Shown here: positions 1 to 5,037 of the stretch, piece by piece | How positions within the stretch are numbered: position 1 is the first letter of the stretch | How the letters are laid out: each line of letters starts with the position of its first letter | NCBI GenBank assembly: GCA_047615875.1 | Contig: JBLHGU010000248.1 | Span: forward strand, 1-7,459 | Length of the DNA: 7,459 bases | Direction: 5' to 3' | Source: JBLHGU01 sp047615875 | GTDB lineage: Bacteria > Pseudomonadota > Gammaproteobacteria > Arenicellales > CAJQKF01 | Made by a program: the position numbers and the translations under genes | The notes under the pieces: model-generated | What the model saw: the letters and a program-made list of their open reading frames with translations, nothing else | What the model was told of the DNA's origin: nothing | Databases searched by the model: none

Positions 1-85
1 GCTTCGTTGTCTGAATTCTTCACTGCAAAATAAAAACCTCTCTGGCCATTAGTTAACCAGTTAGATCAAAAAAGATATGTAACTC

Positions 86-1204
86 ATGAACAAAGAAAAC
101 CAATATGATGTAATCGTGGTTGGTGCCGGTATAGCTGGTATTTCTCTGGCGGCAGTTTTATCAGAGAATCTCAAAGTCCTGCTGCTGGATAAAGAGAGCC
201 AGCCAATGTTTCACTCAACCAGCCGTTCTGCCGCGTTGTTGATTGAAAACTATGGTGGAGATATCGTTGAGAATTTTATACGGGCCAGTCGACCCTTCCT
301 TGAATATCCGCCAGAGAGTTTTAGTGAATTCGGATTCCTGAAGCGTCGCGGCGTTTTAAACTTGACTGTTCCTGGTGAGGAAGCCGCATTCAAACATATG
401 GGTGAGACCTTCAACGGTGTAGAGGTGCTCACACCGCCACAGCTATCAGAACGTTTTCCTCTATTGCGTGAAGAATGTTTTATCGGTGGAGTACTGGATG
501 CAAACGCCATGGATCTGGATGTTGATTTGCTTTGTCAGGCGTACTTGCGCCAAATGAGAAAGAATAATGGTGCTCTCGTTTGCGGCAAGGAAGTACACAG
601 CCTGCAACGCATAGATGGGCTATGGAAGGTCGTTGCCGGTGGTAATGAGTACAGCGCACCGTTGGTAGCCAATTGTGCCGGCGCGTGGTGTGATGATCTG
701 GCAGAGAAAGCCGGTGCCAGACGACTTGGGCTGGTACCCCATAGACGCAGCGCTGCAATGGTTGAGTTCGAGAATAAACCAGATCCAGCCTGGCCCATGA
801 TGGCAAGTCACTCAGAAACCTGGTATGCCAAACCCCAGGGTGAATACATGATGGTGTCTTTGGCGGACCAAACCCCGGTGGCCGCGTGTGATATCTGGCC
901 GGAAGGTATTGATATTGCCACGGGTATCGATAATTTTCAGCAAGTGACTAATGTGGGCGAGGTGAAGCAGTTAATACATGCCTGGGCAGGTCTTCGTACT
1001 TTTGCGCCAGACAAACATCCTGTGGTGGGCTTCGACCCCGAAGTTGAAGGTTTCTTCTGGCTTGGCGGACAAGGTGGCAGTGGTATTCATGCAGGTCCCG
1101 CTTTGGCGGAATGTGCTAAAGCCTTGATCTGTAATAACGAACTACCGGACTGGATGAGGCTAGACAAGGCATTTATTGAGGCTCTGTCACCGAGTCGTTT
1201 CTAG
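86..1204 (+). CDS. FAD-dependent oxidoreductase, DAO family, D-arginine dehydrogenase-like
   Basis: Predicted soluble flavoenzyme of 372 residues oxidising the C-N bond of an amino acid or related amine. The N-terminus carries the Rossmann FAD motif G13-A-G15-I-A-G18, with D35 at the end of the second strand placed to bind the FAD ribose. H43-STSRSAA is the family's FAD-contact segment. HRRSA (219-223), WY-K-P (246-250), HAWAGLRTF (298-306) and GGQGGSGIH (327-335) follow in the order seen in Pseudomonas DauA. R304 and R221 align with that enzyme's substrate carboxylate- and ligand-contacting arginines, and Y247 with its active-site tyrosine (my recalled alignment). However, the DauA residues that recognise the guanidinium/basic side chain (E87, H48) align with V90 and L51 here, so D-arginine is an unlikely substrate; a neutral or hydrophobic one is inferred. 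Length matches the family (about 375). There is no signal peptide. The ATG has only a weak AAGA-like purine stretch upstream. First gene of a probable three-gene plus-strand set. An imino-acid or N-methyl amino acid oxidase is the main alternative. Confidence 0.88.
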   Translation: MNKENQYDVIVVGAGIAGISLAAVLSENLKVLLLDKESQPMFHSTSRSAALLIENYGGDIVENFIRASRPFLEYPPESFSEFGFLKRRGVLNLTVPGEEAAFKHMGETFNGVEVLTPPQLSERFPLLREECFIGGVLDANAMDLDVDLLCQAYLRQMRKNNGALVCGKEVHSLQRIDGLWKVVAGGNEYSAPLVANCAGAWCDDLAEKAGARRLGLVPHRRSAAMVEFENKPDPAWPMMASHSETWYAKPQGEYMMVSLADQTPVAACDIWPEGIDIATGIDNFQQVTNVGEVKQLIHAWAGLRTFAPDKHPVVGFDPEVEGFFWLGGQGGSGIHAGPALAECAKALICNNELPDWMRLDKAFIEALSPSRF

Positions 1205-1214
1205 TCCGAATACC

Positions 1215-1248
1215 TTTGCCGGCATTGGCTGATCAATGCCTGGCTAAA
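1215..1248. other. Intergenic stem-loop between oxidoreductase and transporter
   Basis: GGCATTG (1221-1227) pairs perfectly with CAATGCC (1234-1240) around a six-base GCTGAT loop. The helix extends by GCC (1218-1220) with GGC (1242-1244) past a one-base T bulge, and by TTT (1215-1217) with AAA (1246-1248) past a second bulge. The stem lies 13 bases after the oxidoreductase stop and ends 17 bases before the TTG start of the transporter. It is not a classic Rho-independent terminator, because the bases after it are A-rich on the plus strand and no T run follows it on the minus strand. It may act as an mRNA processing or stability element, an attenuator limiting read-through, or it may sequester the weak start of the next gene; none of these is shown. 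Confidence 0.5.
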
Positions 1249-1265
1249 AAACCCGAGATCTGACT

Positions 1266-2114
1266 TTGTCTGTTGTTGTATTTGCCTTTCTGGCGGCTTT
1301 TCTATTCGGTGTTTCGGTACACCTGCAGCACAGTGGGATGCGTTTTCTCGACGCCCAAACAGGCATCTTGGTCAATATATCGTTTGCCAGTGTGATCTTG
1401 CTGATATTGTCTCCCCTGTATGTGGATGTGAGTAATTTACTTACCAAAGCAACATTAATATTTGTATTGATCGGACTCATTCAGCCAGCGCTGACAATGT
1501 CTCTTTCTACCCACGGTATAAAACGATTGGGGCCTTCATTGTCCGCTTCTATCGCGGCAACCAATCCGGTGTTTGCAATTTATCTGGCGTGGTTTTTTCT
1601 CAATGAAGTCGTCACGCCTGCCATACTATTTGGAACATTGCTGGTGGTAGTTGGGGTGGTTATAGCAGGCTACCGGCGTAAAGGCTTTGTATCGAACTGG
1701 CCGATGTGGTGTTTGTTACTGCCCCTCGGAGCAGCTTTTTTACGGGCTCTGACGCAGCCCATGACAAAAATCGCGCTGGCCGAGGTTACCGAACCCATCT
1801 ATGCATTGTTGATTTCATCATTGGTATCGTCATTGGTATTGACGTTTGTATATAAGCTGAAGGGTCGGCGATTACCCAGTTTTAATCGTGGTTACTATTG
1901 GTTTGCGGGTAGCGGTTTGTTAAACGCCCTGGGCGTTTACTTCTATTACAGTGCTTTGGCCGGCGGTGATGTAGTTTTGGTTGCCCCGATTGTTGCCACC
2001 GCACCTGTAATGACCGTATTGCTGAGTCAGTTTGTTTTCAAAAGAGAGGTTGTCAGTATGAAAACATGGCTCACTATAGCTCTTGTAGCGTTCGGCGTTT
2101 TCCTGGTTATTTAG
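1266..2114 (+). CDS. EamA-type DMT superfamily transporter
   Basis: Inner-membrane protein of 282 residues with about ten hydrophobic helices (roughly 2-20, 31-51, 62-80, 91-112, 117-136, 147-165, 177-196, 211-229, 234-257, 264-282). They form two five-helix EamA repeats joined by a basic YRRK turn at 136-139. The segment SASIAATNPVFAIYLAWFFLNE (93-114) is the typical end of the first repeat, and APIVATAPVMTVLLSQFVFKRE, starting near 240, is its counterpart in the second. DMT members of this type generally export or exchange small metabolites such as amino acids; the substrate cannot be read from sequence. The start is TTG at 1266: the frame is closed upstream by TAA at 1245-1247, only CTG (1260) and this TTG precede the first helix, and a GAG at 1255-1257 is the only Shine-Dalgarno-like match. 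It follows the oxidoreductase by 61 bp, so it may move that enzyme's substrate or product. Confidence 0.85.
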   Translation: MSVVVFAFLAAFLFGVSVHLQHSGMRFLDAQTGILVNISFASVILLILSPLYVDVSNLLTKATLIFVLIGLIQPALTMSLSTHGIKRLGPSLSASIAATNPVFAIYLAWFFLNEVVTPAILFGTLLVVVGVVIAGYRRKGFVSNWPMWCLLLPLGAAFLRALTQPMTKIALAEVTEPIYALLISSLVSSLVLTFVYKLKGRRLPSFNRGYYWFAGSGLLNALGVYFYYSALAGGDVVLVAPIVATAPVMTVLLSQFVFKREVVSMKTWLTIALVAFGVFLVI

Positions 2115-2115
2115 T

Positions 2116-2520
2116 ATGAACATCTGGATTTACTCAGCGAGAGGCTTTCTTGTGACACTACTTTTGGTTTCTAGCAACAAAGTTTTCGCCGAGGTGCATA
2201 TAGGTGCAGTCGAAACTTCGTTTCAACCAAACACATTAAGTCAGCAGGTTCCTCGGCGTAGTTCACTGTCTGCAATGCTTCGCATGCAACTGGCAGGGCA
2301 GGGTATGCTACGAGCAAGATGGATGATTGCTATACCAGAAGACCCACAAACCAATCATCTTCTGCAGGCCATCAAGCTGACAGTTAATGCCGCAGGCTGG
2401 AAGGAGATTGCCAGCCCACCACTGCCCACCGCAAAAACTGGCCAGTACCGATTATCAGTGGTGATCGATGAACCCTATGCCAGCCCACAGATAGAAGACG
2501 TAACTTACCAGGTGGAGTAG
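2116..2520 (+). CDS. Small secreted protein of unknown function
   Basis: Protein of 134 residues that I do not recognise. The N-terminus is a clear Sec signal peptide: a short n-region ending in R9, a hydrophobic core F11-S20, and a V23-F-A25 site with likely cleavage before E26. There is no lipobox cysteine, and the mature chain of about 109 residues has no cysteine at all. It alternates polar and hydrophobic residues with many G and P turns (LAGQGMLRARWMIAIPEDP; GQYRLSVVIDEP), suggesting a small beta-sandwich; that is inference. The ATG begins one base after the transporter's TAG and has no Shine-Dalgarno sequence, so translation is probably coupled to the EamA gene. The gene ends 22 bp before the convergent BKACE gene. 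It is likely a periplasmic or secreted accessory, but a direct role in transport is unproven. Confidence 0.7.
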   Translation: MNIWIYSARGFLVTLLLVSSNKVFAEVHIGAVETSFQPNTLSQQVPRRSSLSAMLRMQLAGQGMLRARWMIAIPEDPQTNHLLQAIKLTVNAAGWKEIASPPLPTAKTGQYRLSVVIDEPYASPQIEDVTYQVE

Positions 2521-2542
2521 CCGTTGTTCAGACTACTTTCAC

Positions 2543-3418
2543 TTATATCTTTAATTCCAGGATTTCTGCGGCCCTTGTTGGTTCAACAACATCTGCATCC
2601 AGCTCACGAATAATTCGCACCGCCTTTTCTACCAGTTTGGCGTTGGTTGCGTACTCACCCTTAGATAAATATAGATTATCTTCCAGACCTACGCGAGTAT
2701 GACCACCGAGACAAATTGCCTGAGCCACAATTTTAAATTCCCAACGGGAAATACCGAAGGCGGCCCAGTTGGCGTTAGCCGGTAGCAGTGATGTCATGGT
2801 TTGCAGCATTTGCGGGGTTGCCGGCGAGGCATGGGGTATACCCATACATACCTGAAACATTGGCTTGCCATCGATTAGGCCTTCCTCAATCAACTTGTGT
2901 GCAAACATTATGTGCCCAGGCTCGAATACTTCCATTTCTGGTTTAACACCGAGTTGCTGAATCTTCGCTGCCATGGCGCGTAGATGTGACGGCGTATTCA
3001 CAAAAATTGTCTCGCCGAAATTGAAGGTGCCAACATCCAGAGTGCAAATATCTGGCATCAGGTCTTCAACATGCACTAGCCGTTCAAGCGGCTGAATCAG
3101 AGTGGTGCCTGGCCCTCCGATACCGGCATCGTCGAGACCGGGAGAGAATCTGGCACCTTCGCTGGTGGTGAGATTAATCAGAACATCAGAGCCGGAGTCC
3201 CGTATACGTTCAACGACTTCCCGGTATAACGCCGGGTCACCCGAGCGAAAACCTGTCTCAGGGTCGCGTACGTGAATGTGTGCGATGGCGGCGCCAGCTT
3301 TGCGGGCATCAATACAGGACTGGGCGATTTGCTCCGGTGTGATCGGATAATCAGGGTGTTTGCCCTGGTTGGCATGTCCGCCAGTTACGGCACAGGTTAG
3401 GATTACTTCTTGTGTCAT
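2543..3418 (-). CDS. Beta-keto acid cleavage enzyme (BKACE/DUF849)
   Basis: Cytosolic zinc enzyme of 291 residues, full length for the family. BKACEs condense a beta-keto acid with acetyl-CoA to give acetoacetate plus a new CoA thioester; the founder Kce cleaves 3-keto-5-aminohexanoate in lysine fermentation. Visible hallmarks are TCAVTGG (8-14) at the first strand, the zinc pair H47-I-H49 in AHIHVRD, GTFNFG (130-135) corresponding to Kce T106/N108, PEMEVFEPGH (160-169), and R242-V-G-L-E246-D247-N, with E246 the third zinc ligand and R242/D247 the catalytic neighbours. At the position of Kce Glu14, which binds the substrate amino group, this protein has H15, so the substrate is probably not 3-keto-5-aminohexanoate. 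The sequence also resembles the dehydrocarnitine-cleaving members, but no carnitine dehydrogenase or thioesterase is nearby. It lies 16 bp downstream of the YHS gene on the same strand and is probably co-transcribed with it. Confident of family, not of substrate. Confidence 0.9.
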   Translation of the reverse strand: MTQEVILTCAVTGGHANQGKHPDYPITPEQIAQSCIDARKAGAAIAHIHVRDPETGFRSGDPALYREVVERIRDSGSDVLINLTTSEGARFSPGLDDAGIGGPGTTLIQPLERLVHVEDLMPDICTLDVGTFNFGETIFVNTPSHLRAMAAKIQQLGVKPEMEVFEPGHIMFAHKLIEEGLIDGKPMFQVCMGIPHASPATPQMLQTMTSLLPANANWAAFGISRWEFKIVAQAICLGGHTRVGLEDNLYLSKGEYATNAKLVEKAVRIIRELDADVVEPTRAAEILELKI

Positions 3419-3434
3419 GGGTGTTATTTCGCTG

Positions 3435-3893
3435 CTAATTGCTGGTGGATAAGGCGGGCCAGTTTTGGTCCGCTTTGCTTATGTTTTGGTCTTTTTCCTG
3501 GGACCAGATTTCCTTAACTTGATGGCTGAAGTTCAGATAAAGGCGTTCGTTGTGTATTGTCCAGGCGGTGGGGTCAACATTTGCCAGTGCACCCTTGCTC
3601 GCGGCGTAAGCGCAGAATCCGCCATACTGGGGCGCAAACTTTTGTGGATTTTTGATGAATAACTGTTTATTTTCCTGTGATGAAAATTGCCAGCTTACGC
3701 CATTCCACTCGCTGTTAATATCTACATTACCCGGAACTGCTTTTGCTTGTTGAAAATAAGCCACTGCATCATATCCGGCCAGAGCAACACCGTTCTGATG
3801 ATTGGTTTTCTGGTTATCAGAAGCCCACGCCAGGCTTGCTGTCATTAGTAATATGCATGCCCAGGTATACGTACTCTTAAGAAGTGTGTTCAT
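3435..3893 (-). CDS. Exported YHS domain-containing protein
   Basis: Protein of 152 residues from the chosen ATG (3891-3893). Residues 1-24 form a Sec signal peptide (K6, hydrophobic core 11-22, A22-W-A24, cleavage before S25). The frame stays open upstream to a TTG at 3966-3968, but that would bury the signal peptide behind 25 polar residues, so I reject the longer start. The mature part is one YHS domain: GVALAGYDAVAYF (35-47), an aromatic-rich SWQFSS (67-72), and Y90-G-G-F-C94-A-Y-A, containing the only cysteine of the mature chain. YHS domains are linked to metal binding or metal-dependent partners, and exported single-domain versions like this one are widespread in proteobacteria with unknown role. 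It is first in a probable two-gene minus-strand operon with the BKACE, and divergent from the RND adaptor across an 82-bp region holding an inverted repeat. Confidence 0.82.
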   Translation of the reverse strand: MNTLLKSTYTWACILLMTASLAWASDNQKTNHQNGVALAGYDAVAYFQQAKAVPGNVDINSEWNGVSWQFSSQENKQLFIKNPQKFAPQYGGFCAYAASKGALANVDPTAWTIHNERLYLNFSHQVKEIWSQEKDQNISKADQNWPALSTSN

Positions 3894-3924
3894 TGTTCGA
3901 TCTGTTGAGGGTTTTCTTAAATTC

Positions 3925-3943
3925 CTGCAACTATCAGTTGCAG
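3925..3943. promoter_or_regulatory. Operator-like inverted repeat in divergent promoter region
   Basis: CTGCAACT (3925-3932) and AGTTGCAG (3936-3943) are perfect reverse complements separated by ATC. The repeat sits near the middle of the 82-bp space between the YHS start (minus strand) and the RND adaptor start (plus strand), where a dimeric repressor or activator could control both. On the plus strand its right arm includes TTGCAG (3938-3943), which with TATAGA (3960-3965) at 16-base spacing could form a weak sigma-70 promoter for the adaptor; a bound protein would cover the -35. The short spacer and 8-base arms are compatible with a helix-turn-helix dimer such as a TetR-, MarR- or LysR-type protein. 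No such regulator gene is in the window, so the family is not assigned. Confidence 0.5.
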
Positions 3944-3957
3944 CTGTTGTGATTGAA

Positions 3958-3963
3958 AGTATA
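3958..3963 (-). promoter_or_regulatory. Candidate -10 box for the YHS-BKACE operon
   Basis: Read on the minus strand this is TATACT, five of six matches to the sigma-70 -10 consensus. It would start the YHS transcript near 3951 with a leader of about 58 bases that includes the inverted repeat at 3925-3943. The -35 region at the expected distance (about 3981-3986, inside the first codons of the adaptor) is poor, so this promoter would depend on an activator or be weak. The overlapping plus-strand TATAGA could serve the adaptor, making the two promoters face-to-face and mutually exclusive. Confidence 0.25.
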
Positions 3964-3975
3964 GACAATTAACTT

Positions 3976-5037
3976 GTGCGAATGAAATTTACGAGTCCCG
4001 TTTTAGTAAAGCGACGGTCTGGCCTGGTTTACGCCATACTGTGCCTGTCAGCATCGTTGTTGTTTGCAAGTTTATCGACTTATGCCCAACAAGCAACACC
4101 GGTACGTGTTTCGCAGTTAAAAGACGTTGCATTAAGTCTGGAAAACTCGGCATCCGCTACAGTGATATCGTTAAATACTACTGAGGTAGCGGCCCAGGTT
4201 AGCGGGGTAATTAATCGTATTCATGTAGAAGTCGGTAACAGCGTGGCAACCGGTGATCTCCTTGCAGAGTTGGACTGTGCCGATTATCAACAGGGCTTAC
4301 AACAGGCTAACTCGACTCTAAACGCACTTAAGGCCCGCCAACGACTGGCAATACTGCAGCTGGACCGGGCCAGGAAACTGTTGCCTACCCGAAACATTTC
4401 TGAAGAGCAGGTCAACCAACGTCAGACCGAGTTCGATATGTCAGGGGCGGAAATAGCTGCGCAAAACGCGGCGATCAGCATTGCAACTCGACAGGTTTCC
4501 AAATGCGCAATCAAAAGCCCATTCGTTGGAGTGGTGAGTCGTCGAATCAGCAATCAGGGTGCATTTGTTTCCCCCGGAACTCCTGTGGTTGAGGTGATTG
4601 ATACCCAGCGACTGGAGATTGTTGCACGATTGAATCTGAATCTCTCTACGACACTGCCAAACACAAATTTGCAGTTTGTAAATCGAGATGCAAGTTATGC
4701 AGTGGAACTTAAAACGCTGTTACCTGTGGTGGAAGCCAGCAGTCGAACACGAGAGGCACGTTTAGTTTTCGTCAAAGATAAGGCCCTGGCTGGCACTCCA
4801 GGCCGACTGGTCTGGACCGTCGCCAGTCAGGCTATACCTGCCTATTTGCTCATTAGTCGGCAGGGCCGTCTGGGAATATTTGTAGCAGAGAATGGAATGG
4901 CGAAGTTTGTTTCTATCGAGGGCGCTCTGCAGGGGCGACCAGCTGCTGTTACTTTGCCCGAGCAGACACCTATTATCACCGATGGTCGCCACGGGCTGAA
5001 AGATGGGGATTTAGTATCCCTCACCATAGATAATTAA
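3976..5037 (+). CDS. RND efflux periplasmic adaptor subunit (HlyD/MFP family)
   Basis: Periplasmic adaptor of 353 residues linking an RND permease to an outer-membrane channel. A Sec signal peptide spans about residues 1-37 (RR basic region, hydrophobic core 17-34, T35-Y-A37 before Q38); C23 is not in a lipobox, so it is not a lipoprotein. The first half of the lipoyl domain is AAQVSGVINRIHVEVGNSVATGDLLAELD (72-100), followed by a short alpha-helical hairpin (about 103-172), the second lipoyl half CAIKSPFVGVVSRRI (177-191) and beta-barrel and membrane-proximal parts to the C-terminus. The mature protein has just two cysteines, C101 and C177, at the junctions of the two lipoyl halves. The start is GTG 3976 or ATG 3982, two codons later; neither has a Shine-Dalgarno sequence. 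It shares one base with the permease start, so the two are translationally coupled. Substrate unknown. Confidence 0.9.
   Translation: MRMKFTSPVLVKRRSGLVYAILCLSASLLFASLSTYAQQATPVRVSQLKDVALSLENSASATVISLNTTEVAAQVSGVINRIHVEVGNSVATGDLLAELDCADYQQGLQQANSTLNALKARQRLAILQLDRARKLLPTRNISEEQVNQRQTEFDMSGAEIAAQNAAISIATRQVSKCAIKSPFVGVVSRRISNQGAFVSPGTPVVEVIDTQRLEIVARLNLNLSTTLPNTNLQFVNRDASYAVELKTLLPVVEASSRTREARLVFVKDKALAGTPGRLVWTVASQAIPAYLLISRQGRLGIFVAENGMAKFVSIEGALQGRPAAVTLPEQTPIITDGRHGLKDGDLVSLTIDN

Noticed and set aside
53..81. Possible sigma-70 promoter TTAACC and TATGTA upstream of the first gene.
   Set aside because: The -10 match is poor and the transcript would begin at or inside the start codon, so it would need leaderless initiation.
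480..806. Long minus-strand reading frame inside the oxidoreductase gene.
   Set aside because: Low-complexity, basic, His/Arg-rich translation with no recognisable domain, lying entirely antisense to a well-supported enzyme.
2409..2488. 11-base direct repeat TGCCAGCCCAC at 2409-2419 and 2478-2488 in the secreted-protein gene.
   Set aside because: Two copies only, encoding a short A-S-P type turn in the same frame; no tandem array or mobile-element context.
2516..2537. Weak stem AGTAG / CTACT at the convergent gene junction.
   Set aside because: Only five pairs with a 12-base loop; too weak to call a bidirectional terminator.
2543..3418. Firm assignment as the carnitine-pathway dehydrocarnitine cleavage enzyme.
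   Set aside because: Overall likeness only; no L-carnitine dehydrogenase or betainyl-CoA thioesterase gene is in the window, and several BKACE subgroups share these motifs.
3454..3476. Terminator-like stem GCGGGCC / GGTCCGC followed by TTT on the plus strand.
   Set aside because: It is inside the minus-strand YHS coding sequence, contains a G-U pair, and no plus-strand gene ends there; on the minus strand no T run follows.
3894..3968. N-terminal extension of the YHS protein from a TTG start.
   Set aside because: It would place about 25 polar residues before a good signal peptide and consume nearly all of the divergent promoter region including the palindrome.
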